A DNA stretch of 64,000 bases from Variovorax sp. PBL-E5 (lineage in GTDB: Bacteria; Pseudomonadota; Gammaproteobacteria; Burkholderiales; Burkholderiaceae_C). Where the stretch lies: contig NZ_LR594671.1 of NCBI RefSeq assembly GCF_901827185.1, positions 3,038,001 to 3,102,000 on the forward strand, in the 5' to 3' direction. Every line of letters begins with the position of its first letter. Positions within the stretch are counted from its first letter, which is position 1. Shown piece after piece: positions 1 to 8,771 of the stretch. Both the position numbers and the translations under genes were made by a program. The notes beneath the pieces are model-generated. The model saw nothing but the letters and a program-made list of their open reading frames with translations, searched no databases and was not told where the DNA came from.

Positions 1-195
1 CCGTGGCTGCGCAGCTGGGAGAACCAGGGCATCGTGCTGACCGACTACCCGCACCTGAAGGAATGGTTCGACGGCATCGCCGCCCGCCCGGCCGTGCAGC
101 GCGGCGTGCAGGTGCTGGCCGAGCACCGCAAGCCCATTCGCGACGAAAAGGAGCGCGAGATCCTGTTCGGCAAGACGCAATACCAACGCCGCTGA
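1..195 (+). CDS. Glutathione S-transferase, C-terminal end (partial)
   Basis: The reading frame is open from the first base and stops with TGA at 193-195, giving the last 64 residues of a protein whose start lies outside the window. The helical tail with a [11 protein letters not shown] segment followed by ARPAVQRGV is the usual C-terminal signature of bacterial glutathione transferases, closest in style to the YfcG/YghU (Nu) type, which act as glutathione-dependent disulfide reductases. The N-terminal thioredoxin fold and glutathione-binding residues cannot be seen, so the class is inferred. The gene is cut by the window edge and is not necessarily a pseudogene. Confidence 0.8.
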   Translation, partial: PWLRSWENQGIVLTDYPHLKEWFDGIAARPAVQRGVQVLAEHRKPIRDEKEREILFGKTQYQRR

Positions 196-244
196 ACGAA
201 TGGGGCGGGAGATCCCCGCGCTCAGGCTAGAATCGAAGGCTCGT

Positions 245-321
<77 letters not shown>

Positions 322-339
322 TCAATTCTTGTTTCTTCC

Positions 340-561
340 TCAGCTCACGGGCAGTTGCTCAGGCAGCGGTTCAGCCGGTGGGCTTGGCGGAACCTTCTCC
401 GCTTTGTCGCTGTTCTCCGGCTTGTCCTTGCCGAGGCTGTCGATCATGGCCTCGCCCACGGGATCCTTGCCGTCGGAGGGAATCGATTCTTCGAAGCCGA
501 TCTCGGGCTCCTCGTTCGTGCTGTGCTTTTGCGGTGCTGCGGCGGGGGTGTGGTCTGTCAT
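340..561 (-). CDS. Small Pro/Glu/Lys-rich hypothetical protein
   Basis: A 73-residue protein lying between two tRNA genes and reading opposite to them. The ATG at 561 is chosen over the upstream ATG at 603 because an AAGGAG ribosome-binding site sits about 7 bases before it. The sequence is low-complexity and strongly polar, with acidic and lysine-rich stretches and a proline-rich tail. It has no signal peptide or membrane segment and is probably intrinsically disordered. I do not recognise a family. The good ribosome-binding site and lack of hydrophobic core favour a real small protein, but function is unknown. Confidence 0.6.
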   Translation of the reverse strand: MTDHTPAAAPQKHSTNEEPEIGFEESIPSDGKDPVGEAMIDSLGKDKPENSDKAEKVPPSPPAEPLPEQLPVS

Positions 562-686
562 GGGCGGACTCCTTGGCAGGCCAACTTGCGCCGTGGCGCG
601 CATCTGCGCACCCGGGCAATGCCACCACCCTTTGTCAGCCGGGACCGACGCGCCAGCGGCTCAACGTAAAATCGCGCCTCCCTGCA

Positions 687-763
687 CTGCCCGTAGCTCA
701 GTTGGATAGAGCACCTGCCTTCTAAGCAGGTTGTCGGGGGTTCGATCCCCTCCGGGCAGGCCA
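687..763 (+). tRNA. tRNA-Arg (anticodon TCT)
   Basis: A 77-nt cloverleaf with encoded CCA. The acceptor CTGCCCG pairs with CGGGCAG, the D arm has AGCTCAGTTGGATAGAGC, the anticodon arm is CCTGC-CTTCTAA-GCAGG with anticodon TCT, and the T arm is GGGGGTTCGATCCCC. It resembles other bacterial tRNA-Arg(TCT) genes, reading AGA codons that are rare in a genome of this GC content. Confidence 0.95.
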
Positions 764-791
764 CCGATGTTTTCGATCGGGGCGCAAAGGC

Positions 792-1805
792 CTACGTCTT
801 CTTCATCTTCGGCCGAGCAGGTGCACGAGCCGTCCGTGCAGACGACGTCCCGATCTTGCTGAACAGCGCCCTGCCCAAGTCCTCCGATGCCTTCGCATCC
901 AGCGCATCCGTCTGGAAGAGGCTCGAGAAGTCGCACACCTGCTGCGCCAGCGACACCAGCGACGAGATCAGCGTGCTCTTGCGTCCGCTCCTGAAAAGCG
1001 CGACGTAGTTGATCTCCGGCAGGCTGGGCGAAGTCTTCACCACCGCCAGCGCCCGGCGCTCGATCAGCGGTTTCAGGCAGGCCAGCGGCAGGTAGCTGAC
1101 GCCGATGCCGGCCACGGTAAGTCCGATCAGCACGAGCGTGTTGTTGCTGCTGATGGTGTTGGCCTGCAGGAACTCCGGCGATTGCAGCCAGGGCTTGAAC
1201 ATGGCGGTCGTTCCCGACCTGTCGCCCTGCGTCAGGATCGTCGTCGAGGCCAGTTCCTGCAGACTCACTGCCCGCGAGGTCGGCAGCAGGCCGGGCTTGC
1301 ACATCCACGCGAGCCTGGCCGTGCCGACGCGATGGCTCGCGAAGCGGGCATCCGCCACGACGTCCGGCGCGATGATCAGGTCCATCTCGTCGGCCAGCAG
1401 CTTGTCACGCAGGCTGAGGCTGGAATCGACATCGGGTTCGATCACCACCCTGGGATAGGTCTGCCGAATGAGCCGCACGAGGCGCGGCAGCCAGGTGATG
1501 GCCGTCAACTCGGTCACGCCGATGCGCACGCGTCGCGCAACGACTTCGGGCTTGCTCAGTTGTTCGACGGCCGCATCGCGGTGTTCGAGCAACCGCCGCG
1601 CCAGCACCAGGACTTGCTCGCCCTTCTCGGACAGGCGCGCCTGTCGCTTCTCGCGATCGAAGAGCACTTCGCCCAACGACGATTCGAGTTCCTGGATGCG
1701 CTTGGACACCGCCGACTGCGTGGTGTTGAGCTTGCGCGCGGCAGCGGCGAATCCGCCCAGATCGGCAATCCAGTAGACGGCCTCGAGTTGCTTGAAGGTG
1801 AACAC
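792..1805 (-). CDS. LysR-family transcriptional regulator
   Basis: A 337-residue LysR-type regulator. The N-terminal winged helix begins FTFKQLEAVYWIADLGG and continues with the recognition-helix segment TTQSAVSKRIQELE, followed by a type 2 periplasmic-binding-like effector domain. The GTG at 1805 is preferred over the TTG at 1841 because GAAGGA lies 6 bases before it and the protein then begins exactly at the helix-turn-helix domain. It is divergent from the aldolase/aminotransferase/ABC gene set at 1939-6855 and is probably its inducer-responsive activator, since LysR genes usually control the adjacent divergent operon. The effector is probably an intermediate of that pathway (inference). 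Confidence 0.9.
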   Translation of the reverse strand: MFTFKQLEAVYWIADLGGFAAAARKLNTTQSAVSKRIQELESSLGEVLFDREKRQARLSEKGEQVLVLARRLLEHRDAAVEQLSKPEVVARRVRIGVTELTAITWLPRLVRLIRQTYPRVVIEPDVDSSLSLRDKLLADEMDLIIAPDVVADARFASHRVGTARLAWMCKPGLLPTSRAVSLQELASTTILTQGDRSGTTAMFKPWLQSPEFLQANTISSNNTLVLIGLTVAGIGVSYLPLACLKPLIERRALAVVKTSPSLPEINYVALFRSGRKSTLISSLVSLAQQVCDFSSLFQTDALDAKASEDLGRALFSKIGTSSARTARAPARPKMKKT

Positions 1806-1843
1806 GGCGAGTCCTTCGGGATGGCGTTGCAGCCGTTGCAATA

Positions 1844-1885
1844 AATCGCTTTAGGCGATTCATTCAGATTAGTAAATATCGCTTT
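1844..1885. promoter_or_regulatory. Candidate LysR operator in the divergent promoter region
   Basis: A perfect 6-bp inverted repeat, AATCGC-N5-GCGATT, occupies 1844-1860. Its ATCGCTTT half (1845-1852) recurs as an exact direct copy at 1878-1885, 33 bases downstream. The region is AT-rich against a GC-rich background and lies between the divergent LysR gene and the aldolase gene. The arrangement, one dyad plus one extra half-site, fits the recognition-site and activation-site layout of LysR regulators. No binding evidence is available. Confidence 0.45.
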
Positions 1886-1938
1886 TATTTGTCAAGCGCC
1901 TCACCAACAATTCGTCATCGCCAACGCCCGAGCCCTCG

Positions 1939-2598
1939 ATGTACGACCAGCCGATCAACGCCCCTGCTCCCCTGCTGCCCGCGCACCAGGTGGAAGCGCT
2001 GAAGACCATCGCGGTCTCCCATCTCAGCGACAACCTGCAGCGCCTGTCGGGCATCGCCGGCCTGCAGCGCTTCCATCGCGCAGCCAGGCTCGTCGGCACC
2101 GCGCTCACCGTCAAGGCGCGGCCCGGCGACAACCTGTTCATCTACAAGGCCCTGACGATGCTGTCGCCGGGCCACGTGCTGGTGGTCGATGGCGCGGGCG
2201 ACACCGCCAACGCACTCGTCGGTGAACTCATCATGCTGTACGCGCAGCAGCGCGGCTGCGCCGGCCTGGTGATCGACGGTGCCGCGCGCGATACCGCGGC
2301 ATTCCATCGCGCCGACTTTCCCTGCTATGCACGCGCCTCGAGTCACCGCGGGCCGTACAAGGCGGGGCCGGGCGCCATCAATGTGCCGGTCTCGATCTGC
2401 GGCCAGGTGGTATTGCCGGGTGATGCGGTCGTCGGCGACGAGGACGGGATCGTCACCTTCCCTGCGGCCAAAGCTGCCGAACTGATCGCCGCCGCACGGC
2501 GCAGCGCGGCTTTCGAAGAAGAGATCCGGGCCGAGATCGCCAACGGTCAGGTTGCACAAAGCTGGCTCACACGCACGCTGCAGCCCCATGGCCTTTGA
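1939..2598 (+). CDS. RraA-family aldolase (HMG/CHA aldolase-like)
   Basis: A 219-residue protein of the RraA fold. This family includes the regulator of RNase E and, in many proteobacteria, class II 4-hydroxy-4-methyl-2-oxoglutarate (HMG)/4-carboxy-4-hydroxy-2-oxoadipate aldolases that release pyruvate and can also decarboxylate oxaloacetate. The metal- and substrate-binding signature is present: G95-E96 in the VGELI segment and the D113-G-x2-R117-D118 motif. Those residues favour the aldolase over the RNase-inhibitor role. It heads the set with the aminotransferase and amino acid importer, which suggests it cleaves a 4-hydroxy-2-oxo acid produced by transamination (inference). The stop is 37 bases before the chosen aminotransferase start. 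Confidence 0.82.
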   Translation: MYDQPINAPAPLLPAHQVEALKTIAVSHLSDNLQRLSGIAGLQRFHRAARLVGTALTVKARPGDNLFIYKALTMLSPGHVLVVDGAGDTANALVGELIMLYAQQRGCAGLVIDGAARDTAAFHRADFPCYARASSHRGPYKAGPGAINVPVSICGQVVLPGDAVVGDEDGIVTFPAAKAAELIAAARRSAAFEEEIRAEIANGQVAQSWLTRTLQPHGL

Positions 2599-2635
2599 TA
2601 CGCAGCCGAACTCGATGCCACAGGAGGCACCCGAC

Positions 2636-3841
2636 TTGACCCCCATCCTCGCCGACCGTCTGAGCAGCGTCAAAGCCTCACCCAGCATGGCAGCACGAAG
2701 CCGCGTGAGCGCCCTGCGCAGCGCGGGCAAGGAGATCGCCGATTTCACGATCGGAGAACCGGATTTTCCGACGCCGGGTCACATCGTCGCTGCCGGCGTC
2801 GATGCCTTGCGCAACGGCCAGACACGCTACACGGCGTCATCGGGAACACCGGCGTTGCGCCGGGCCATCTGCGACAAGCTCGCGCGAGAGAACCAGCTGA
2901 GCTTCACACCCGATCAAGTGGTCGTCGGCAGCGGCGCCAAGCAGGTCATCTACAACGCGCTGTGCGCGTCGCTGAACGAAGGCGACGAGGTCATCGTGCC
3001 GGCGCCCTACTGGGTCTCCTACCCGGACATGGTCGCCATCAACGGCGGCGTGCCGGTGATCGTGGCCAACGGGCCCGCGAGCGGCTTCAAGCTCACGCCG
3101 CAATCGCTGCAGGCGGCGATCACGCCGAAGACGCGCTGGCTGATCCTCAACTCGCCCAACAATCCCAGCGGCGCGGTCTACAGCGAAGCCGAACTGCGCG
3201 CGCTGGTCGAGGTGTTGATGCGGCATCCGGACATCTGGCTGATGACCGACGAGATCTACGAGCACTATGTCTACGGATCGGCCAGCCATGTGTCCATTCT
3301 TCAGGTGGAACCGGCGCTGGCGACACGCACACTGATCGTCAACGGCATGTCGAAGAGCTACGCGATGACAGGATGGCGCATCGGCTACGGTGCGGGGCCT
3401 CGGTCGCTCGTTGTGGCGATCGAGATGCTGCTGTCGCAAAGCACTTCATGCGCGGCAGCGATGAGCCAGGCGGCCGCGGTGGCCGCGCTGCAGGGTGCGC
3501 AGCAATGCGTTGCCGATGCGGTCGCCGAGTTCTCGGCACGGCGTGATCGCATGGTCGAAATGCTGAACGAAGTCCCCGGCATCGATTGCAGCGCGCCGGA
3601 CGGCGCGTTCTACTGCTTCCCGAGCGTCGGCGGCCTGTTCGGCAAGACAGGCAGGAACCGCAAACCATTGACGTCCGATCTGGACGTGATGCTCTTCCTG
3701 CTGGAAGAAGCCGGTGTGGCGAGCATCGACGGAACATCCTACGGAATGCCTGCCTTCCTGCGAATGTCCTTCGCCACCTCGATCGACCAGATCGAGCAAG
3801 GATGCCGCCGCATTCGCGCTGCCTGCGCGACGCTGCGCTGA
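2636..3841 (+). CDS. Aspartate-type aminotransferase (PLP fold type I)
   Basis: A 401-residue pyridoxal-phosphate aminotransferase of the AspC/AatA group that moves an amino group between an amino acid and a 2-oxo acid. The Schiff-base lysine is K240 in the NGMSKSYAMTGWRIGYG block; the N-terminal IGEPDFPTPGH segment and the NSPNNPSG and MTDEIYEHYVY blocks are typical. I chose the TTG at 2636 because a full AGGAGG site (2622-2627) lies 8 bases upstream and the product then starts like family members. The ATG at 2588 is an alternative giving 16 more residues. Its position between an RraA-type aldolase and an amino acid importer suggests it deaminates the imported amino acid. Confidence 0.85.
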   Translation: MTPILADRLSSVKASPSMAARSRVSALRSAGKEIADFTIGEPDFPTPGHIVAAGVDALRNGQTRYTASSGTPALRRAICDKLARENQLSFTPDQVVVGSGAKQVIYNALCASLNEGDEVIVPAPYWVSYPDMVAINGGVPVIVANGPASGFKLTPQSLQAAITPKTRWLILNSPNNPSGAVYSEAELRALVEVLMRHPDIWLMTDEIYEHYVYGSASHVSILQVEPALATRTLIVNGMSKSYAMTGWRIGYGAGPRSLVVAIEMLLSQSTSCAAAMSQAAAVAALQGAQQCVADAVAEFSARRDRMVEMLNEVPGIDCSAPDGAFYCFPSVGGLFGKTGRNRKPLTSDLDVMLFLLEEAGVASIDGTSYGMPAFLRMSFATSIDQIEQGCRRIRAACATLR

Positions 3842-3868
3842 TTCGAATCACACACACAAGGAGACACC

Positions 3869-4684
3869 ATGCGCCAACTTCTCAAACCGATCGCCGCCGC
3901 CCTGGCCCTGCTCGCTCTCGCCAGCGCCGCGTCGGCCGACCAGCTCGCCGCCATCAAGCAGCGCGGCACGCTGATCTGCGGCACGCTGGGCAACGCAGAG
4001 CCCTTCAGCTTTCCCGACCCGGCGACGCGCGAGATCCGTGGCTACGACGTCGACTTCTGCAAGGCCGTCGCCGACAAGCTGGGCGTCAAGCTCGAACTGA
4101 AGCTGGTCGCTGTCGAAGCCCGGATTCCCGAACTGAGCCAGGGCCGCGTGGACGTGATCGCGGCGAACCTCGGCTATTCGCCGCAGCGTGCCGAGCAGAT
4201 CGACTTCAGCCACCAGTATTTCGTCAGCCAGCAGAAGGTCATGGTGCGCGTGGCCGACGGCATCAAATCCTTCGCCGGGCTCAAGGGCAAGAAGATCAGC
4301 GCGCCCAAGGGCTCCTCGTCGGAATTGGCGGTGAAGGCCAAGATTCCGGGCGCGGAGGTCGTGACCTTCCAGGATCCGCCGAGCGCCTTCGTCGCGCTGG
4401 TACAGGGCAAGGTCGACGGTCTTGCGCTGTCCGAGCTCGCCTCAGTCCGCTTCATTCACCAGGTGGCGGACAAGACACCCCTGACGCTGTTGCCCGAATC
4501 GATGATGGCCGAGCCGTGGGGACTCGGCGTGAAGAAGGGCGAACCGGCCTTGCTGAAGCAGGTCGACGACACGCTCGATGGCATGGAGCGCTCGGGCGAA
4601 GCCGCGAAGATCTATGACAAGTGGCTGGGGCCGAACACGCCCTACAAGACGAACCGCGAATTCAAGACCGGCCCGATCGCATGA
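3869..4684 (+). CDS. Polar amino acid ABC transporter, substrate-binding protein
   Basis: A 271-residue periplasmic solute-binding protein of family 3. A signal peptide (MRQLLKPIAAALALLALAS, then Ala-Ser-Ala-Asp) is followed by the domain start TLICGTLGNAEPFSF, the GYDVDFCKAVADKLG block, and the RVDVIAANLGYSPQRAEQIDFS segment that lines the ligand cleft. AAGGAG stands before the ATG. It delivers ligand to the two permeases and ATPase encoded just downstream, so 3869-6855 is a complete importer. The family binds polar or acidic amino acids such as glutamate, aspartate and cystine; the exact ligand cannot be read from sequence. Confidence 0.9.
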   Translation: MRQLLKPIAAALALLALASAASADQLAAIKQRGTLICGTLGNAEPFSFPDPATREIRGYDVDFCKAVADKLGVKLELKLVAVEARIPELSQGRVDVIAANLGYSPQRAEQIDFSHQYFVSQQKVMVRVADGIKSFAGLKGKKISAPKGSSSELAVKAKIPGAEVVTFQDPPSAFVALVQGKVDGLALSELASVRFIHQVADKTPLTLLPESMMAEPWGLGVKKGEPALLKQVDDTLDGMERSGEAAKIYDKWLGPNTPYKTNREFKTGPIA

Positions 4685-4694
4685 CGAGGCGGGC

Positions 4695-5390
4695 ATGTCC
4701 GGCTTCCATCCTCTGAACCTGCTGCAGGGGGACTACGGGTCGATGCTGCTCGGCGGCCTGTGGATCACCTTGCTGCTGACCCTGATCTCGTGGTTGATCG
4801 CCTTTGCGCTCGGCGTTCTTCTTGCGGCCTTGCGCAGCCTGCCTTCGAAGTTCTGCGACGGCGTTGTCGCGGTGTATGTCGCCTACCACCGCAACGTGCC
4901 GCTGCTGGTGCAGGTCCTGTTCTGGTATTTCGGCGTGACCACCGTGCTACCGGATGCGCTGCAGCATTGGCTGAATGATCATGGCGGCGGGCTGATCCCC
5001 GGCGCCATCGCGCTGGGCCTGTGCATGGCCGCCTACGTGAGCGAAGACCTGCGCAGCGGCATCCGGACCGTCGGGCACGGCCAGACCGAGGCCGCGCGCG
5101 CCATGGGCCTGAGCTTCGCGCAGACCATGGGCTTCATCGTGCTGCCGCAGGCATTGCGCGCCGCGCTGCCGGCCCTGGTCAGCGGCACGCTGCTGCTGTT
5201 CAAGAACACGAGCCTGCTGATGGCCATCGGCGTCGCCGATCTGACCTATGCGACGCGCCAGATCGATGGACAGACCTTCCGGACCTTCGAGATCTTCACG
5301 GTGGCCACGGTCCTGTACCTGGGCCTCTCGCTGGTCATCATGGGCGCGGGCCACCTGCTCGAGCAACGCTTGCGGATCGCGGGACGCTGA
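4695..5390 (+). CDS. Amino acid ABC transporter permease 1
   Basis: A 231-residue inner-membrane permease of the His/Glu/Gln type with about five hydrophobic helices, the first being [20 protein letters not shown]. The cytoplasmic EAA loop, [24 protein letters not shown], docks on the ATPase. The start ATG at 4695 lies 10 bases after the binding-protein stop. Paired with the permease starting at 5393 it forms the heterodimeric channel usual for this transporter class. Confidence 0.9.
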   Translation: MSGFHPLNLLQGDYGSMLLGGLWITLLLTLISWLIAFALGVLLAALRSLPSKFCDGVVAVYVAYHRNVPLLVQVLFWYFGVTTVLPDALQHWLNDHGGGLIPGAIALGLCMAAYVSEDLRSGIRTVGHGQTEAARAMGLSFAQTMGFIVLPQALRAALPALVSGTLLLFKNTSLLMAIGVADLTYATRQIDGQTFRTFEIFTVATVLYLGLSLVIMGAGHLLEQRLRIAGR

Positions 5391-5392
5391 CC

Positions 5393-6130
5393 ATGCTGGC
5401 GATCGTCCACGACTACTGGCTGCTGTTTCTCGTCGGGAACTACCCGAGCGGCCCGCTCGGCGGCCTGGTCCTGACGCTGATCCTGTCCGTGCTCGGCCTG
5501 GGTCTCGCGTTTCCCTTCAGCGTGCTGCTGGCGCTGATGCGTACCAGCCCATGGCTCGTGTTCCGCACGCCGGCCATCGCGGTGATCTACGTGGTGCGCG
5601 GCCTGCCGCTGCTGATGTTCATCTTCTGGGCCTACTTCGGCATACCGCTGCTGCTCGGGCGGACCGTGTCGGGCTTCGTCACGATGCTATGCGCGCTGGT
5701 GATCTACGAAAGCGCTTATCTCGCCGAAGTGATCCGCGCCGGCATCGAGGCATTGCCCAAGGGCCAGGTCGAGGCCGCGCGCTCCATCGGCATGACGCAC
5801 CTGCAGACGCAGCGCCTGATCGTGCTGCCGCAGGCGCTCTACAACATGCTGCCGAGCATGCTGAACCAGTTCATCTCGACCATCAAGGAAACCTCGCTCG
5901 GCTATGTGATCAGCGTGCAGGAACTGACCTTCGCGGCCACGCAGGTCAACAACATGCTGCTCACCCAACCCTTCGAGGTCTATGCGCTGCTGGCGCTGAC
6001 CTACTTCGTGCTTTGCTTCGCGCTCACCTCGGCCATCCGTCTGGTGGAGCGCTCGATCCATCGCAGCCGCACGTCGAACGCCAGGCAGCCGGCCTGGCGC
6101 GCCGCACCCACCACCCCGAGCGCCTCATGA
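5393..6130 (+). CDS. Amino acid ABC transporter permease 2
   Basis: A 245-residue second permease of the amino acid importer. It has hydrophobic helices from [19 protein letters not shown] onward and the EAA loop [23 protein letters not shown]. The ATG is 2 bases after the first permease stop and its own stop overlaps the ATPase start (ATGA at 6127-6130), so translation is probably coupled along the operon. Confidence 0.9.
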   Translation: MLAIVHDYWLLFLVGNYPSGPLGGLVLTLILSVLGLGLAFPFSVLLALMRTSPWLVFRTPAIAVIYVVRGLPLLMFIFWAYFGIPLLLGRTVSGFVTMLCALVIYESAYLAEVIRAGIEALPKGQVEAARSIGMTHLQTQRLIVLPQALYNMLPSMLNQFISTIKETSLGYVISVQELTFAATQVNNMLLTQPFEVYALLALTYFVLCFALTSAIRLVERSIHRSRTSNARQPAWRAAPTTPSAS

Positions 6131-6855
6131 TCACCTTCAGCAACGTCAGCAAGTGGTACGGTGCCTACCAGGCCCTGGTGGACATCGACGCCACGGTCGC
6201 CAAGGGCGAAGTGGTCGTCGTCTGCGGCCCATCGGGTTCCGGCAAGTCGACCTTGATCCGCACGATCAATCGCCTCGAGGAAATCCAGCAAGGCTGGATC
6301 ACGATCGACGGCGTCGACACGCATGCGCGCCGTGGTGACATCAACCGCATCCGCAAGGGCATCGGCTTCGTGTTCCAGCAGTTCAACCTGTTCCCGCACC
6401 TGAGTGCGCTGCAGAACGTGTCGCTCGGGCCGCGCAAGGTCGGCGGCATGCCGCGGCCCGAAGCAGATGCGCGCGCACGCGAATTGCTCGCCAAAGTGGG
6501 ACTCGGGCACAAGTGCAATGCCTTTCCTGCGGAACTGTCGGGCGGCCAGCAGCAGCGCGTCGCCATCGCTCGCGCGCTGGCAATGAATCCGCCGGCCATG
6601 CTGTTCGACGAACCGACCAGCGCGCTCGATCCCGAGATGGTCGGCGAAGTGCTTCAGGTCATGAAGGGCCTGGCACGCGACGGCATGACCATGATGTGCG
6701 TCACCCACGAGATGAACTTCGCACGCGAGGTGGCCGACCAGGTGTGGTTCATGGATCGCGGCGCCCTGGTGGAGCGTGGCAGGCCCGACGTGTTTTTTTC
6801 CCATCCGCAGAGTGAGCGCGCGCGGAAGTTCCTGTCGGATCTGCGTTCGCACTGA
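6127..6855 (+). CDS. Amino acid ABC transporter ATP-binding protein
   Basis: A 242-residue nucleotide-binding subunit of the GlnQ/HisP type. The Walker A motif GPSGSGKST is near residue 36, the Q-loop is [12 protein letters not shown], the ABC signature is LSGGQQQR, and Walker B is [11 protein letters not shown] followed by the switch histidine in CVTHEM. It powers the permease pair encoded immediately upstream. It is the last gene of the plus-strand operon and converges with the LacI regulator gene that ends at 6895. Confidence 0.92.
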   Translation: MITFSNVSKWYGAYQALVDIDATVAKGEVVVVCGPSGSGKSTLIRTINRLEEIQQGWITIDGVDTHARRGDINRIRKGIGFVFQQFNLFPHLSALQNVSLGPRKVGGMPRPEADARARELLAKVGLGHKCNAFPAELSGGQQQRVAIARALAMNPPAMLFDEPTSALDPEMVGEVLQVMKGLARDGMTMMCVTHEMNFAREVADQVWFMDRGALVERGRPDVFFSHPQSERARKFLSDLRSH

Positions 6856-6894
6856 GGCAGCAGCTGCCGAGCTCCGGCAGGGTCGCTTCCCGGG

Positions 6895-7914
6895 TCAAGC
6901 GCTCTCACGCGGAACGATCGAAAACCCGAGATCGTGCGCAGTCAGCGCGACGCGCTCCTTGCGCAGCCGCTGCAGCACGAGCGAAGCCGCGACACGGCCG
7001 ATCTCGCGCTGCGGCACATGCACGCTGGTCAGGGGCGGCGTGACCGCCTGGCCCAGTTCGGTGTCGTCGAAACCCGTGATGGCCACGTCCTTGGGAATGC
7101 GCAAGCCGATGCGCGACGCCTCCAGCACGAAGCCCGCGGCGATCACGTCGCTCGCAATAAAGATGGCCTGCGGCGCCTTCCTTGCGGCGAGCGCAGCCTT
7201 GACCTCGCGGGCCAGTTCGGCGCCGCTGGCCAGCTCCATCGGCGCCGATCGTATCCAGGGCTCCATCATGGGCAAACCGGCCTCCGACAAAGCCTTGCGA
7301 AAACCTTCCTCGCGCGCTCGCGTGCGCTCGTTGTCCGCCTGCGTGCCGCCGTGATAGGCCAGCCGCTTGTGGCCCTTGCGGATCAGGTACCTCGTCATCG
7401 CAAGGCCGGCCTCGAAGTTCGAGAAGCCCACGGCCAGATCGATCGGCTTCGGACCGATGTTCCAGGTCTCCACCACCGGCACGCCGGCGCTTTTCAGCAG
7501 CATCCGGGTTCCGGGGGTGTGCGTGAAGCCGGTCAGCACCACCGCGTCCGGCCTGTAGCCGAGCAGGGTCCTGATCAGGCGTTCTTCGCGCTCGGCTGAA
7601 TAGCCGCTGTGCGCGATCGTCAGTGCGAACCCGGCCGCTTCGAGGACGTCGTTCAGGCCGTTGATGGTTTCGGAGAACACCGAGTTCGACACGTTCGGAA
7701 CGAGCAGCGCGATCAACTTGCTGCCGCGCTTCGACAGTGCGCTCGCAGTGAAGTTGGGCACGTACCCGAGTTCGGACGCAGCCTTGTGCACGGCCGCACG
7801 CGTCTGCGGGCTCACCGACGCATGGTTGGCCAGGGCGCGCGAAACGGTGATCGGCGAGACGCCCGCGCGCTCGCCGACATCGCGCATCGTCCACGAACCG
7901 CGACGTGCCGTCAT
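6895..7914 (-). CDS. LacI-family transcriptional regulator
   Basis: A 339-residue repressor. The N-terminal LacI helix-turn-helix is seen in TMRDVGERAGVSPITVSRAL with the hinge helix region SKRGSKLIALLVPN, followed by a periplasmic-binding-like sugar-sensing domain containing ITGFDDTELG. The ATG at 7914 overlaps the stop of the upstream epimerase gene (bases CATGA on the minus strand), so it is the last gene of the nine-gene minus operon and is probably translationally coupled. This position suggests autoregulated control of the whole operon by a sugar or sugar-phosphate ligand (inference). Confidence 0.9.
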   Translation of the reverse strand: MTARRGSWTMRDVGERAGVSPITVSRALANHASVSPQTRAAVHKAASELGYVPNFTASALSKRGSKLIALLVPNVSNSVFSETINGLNDVLEAAGFALTIAHSGYSAEREERLIRTLLGYRPDAVVLTGFTHTPGTRMLLKSAGVPVVETWNIGPKPIDLAVGFSNFEAGLAMTRYLIRKGHKRLAYHGGTQADNERTRAREEGFRKALSEAGLPMMEPWIRSAPMELASGAELAREVKAALAARKAPQAIFIASDVIAAGFVLEASRIGLRIPKDVAITGFDDTELGQAVTPPLTSVHVPQREIGRVAASLVLQRLRKERVALTAHDLGFSIVPRESA

Positions 7915-8771
7915 GCCTCGAATGCGGCCCGGATGATCCGCATGAACTCGACCGCCATGAGATCTCCATCGGAAAAATGGTCCTCCCAGACCGCCAGTGC
8001 GTTCGCATGGTCCGGCGCGAGCTTCGACCGTGAGAAGGCTTCCACGCCGACGATGCCCCGGTAGCCGGCCGCGCTCGCGCGACGCGCCCAATCGGCGAGA
8101 TCGAGACTGCCTTCGAAGGGCGCGCCGCGATGGCTCTGGTCGAGCTCGAAATAGGCCAGCCGGGGCAGCGCAGCCTGGAGCGCCGCGAAAGGTGCGGCTT
8201 CGTCGATGCTCATGTGAAAGGTGTCGAGATGCAGGTAGACGTTGTCATGCGCGACGGCATCCAGGAAAGCCAGGCCGCGTGCCGTGTTGTACAGCAGTGC
8301 CGTCTCGTAGCGGTTCACCACTTCGAGCGCGAGGCGAACGCCGGCCGCCTGCGCGACCTCGGCGACGCGGCGCATGGCGTCGGCGGCACGCGCGAACGCA
8401 TCGTCCGTCACGGGCTCGCCGGCCTTGGCCAGCGGACCGTAGAGCACCCCGCCAATCTGCGTCGACCCCATGTCCCTGGCCAAGGCCACGGCATGGCACA
8501 AATGGGAGACACCGCGCTCGCGAATGGCCGGATCGGCGGCGCCGATGTCGCGATCCGGTGCGAGGCCGCAGGCATTGAGCGGCGCGAGCCCGCATTGCTC
8601 GAATGCACGGGCGAGACGGCGTGGCACGATGTCTTCGAAGCGGCGCAAGGGAATCACGACGTGGTCGTAGCCCGCCCGCGCCGCCGACTCGAGCGTCGGG
8701 CCGATCGCGTCGGCGGACCAGTCCGGCCCCCAGACCGCGGCATGAATGGATGTCTTGACCTCAAGCGGCAT
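7911..8771 (-). CDS. Xylose-isomerase-like TIM-barrel sugar epimerase/isomerase
   Basis: A 286-residue protein of the AP-endonuclease-2/xylose-isomerase-like barrel family, which includes D-psicose/D-tagatose 3-epimerases, hydroxypyruvate isomerase and IolE/IolI. Metal-binding acidic and histidine residues typical of the fold are visible: E in LALEVVNRYE, D and H in HLDTFHMSIDE, and E in IVGVEAFSR. The ATG at 8771 lies inside the last codons of the upstream kinase gene, an 11-base overlap. It probably epimerises the ketose intermediate of the operon's pathway; the substrate is unknown. Confidence 0.8.
   Translation of the reverse strand: MPLEVKTSIHAAVWGPDWSADAIGPTLESAARAGYDHVVIPLRRFEDIVPRRLARAFEQCGLAPLNACGLAPDRDIGAADPAIRERGVSHLCHAVALARDMGSTQIGGVLYGPLAKAGEPVTDDAFARAADAMRRVAEVAQAAGVRLALEVVNRYETALLYNTARGLAFLDAVAHDNVYLHLDTFHMSIDEAAPFAALQAALPRLAYFELDQSHRGAPFEGSLDLADWARRASAAGYRGIVGVEAFSRSKLAPDHANALAVWEDHFSDGDLMAVEFMRIIRAAFEA

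Noticed and set aside
764..780. CCGAT-N7-ATCGG hairpin after tRNA-Arg
   Set aside because: Only a 5-bp stem with no T-run in either direction; too weak to call a terminator.
3840..3849. GATTCGAATC palindrome after the aminotransferase gene
   Set aside because: Short, loop-free, and lies between genes of the same operon; not supported as a terminator or operator.
6856..6868. Palindrome GGCAGC-A-GCTGCC between convergent ATPase and LacI genes
   Set aside because: A single-base loop cannot form a normal hairpin and no T-run follows; chance symmetry in GC-rich DNA.
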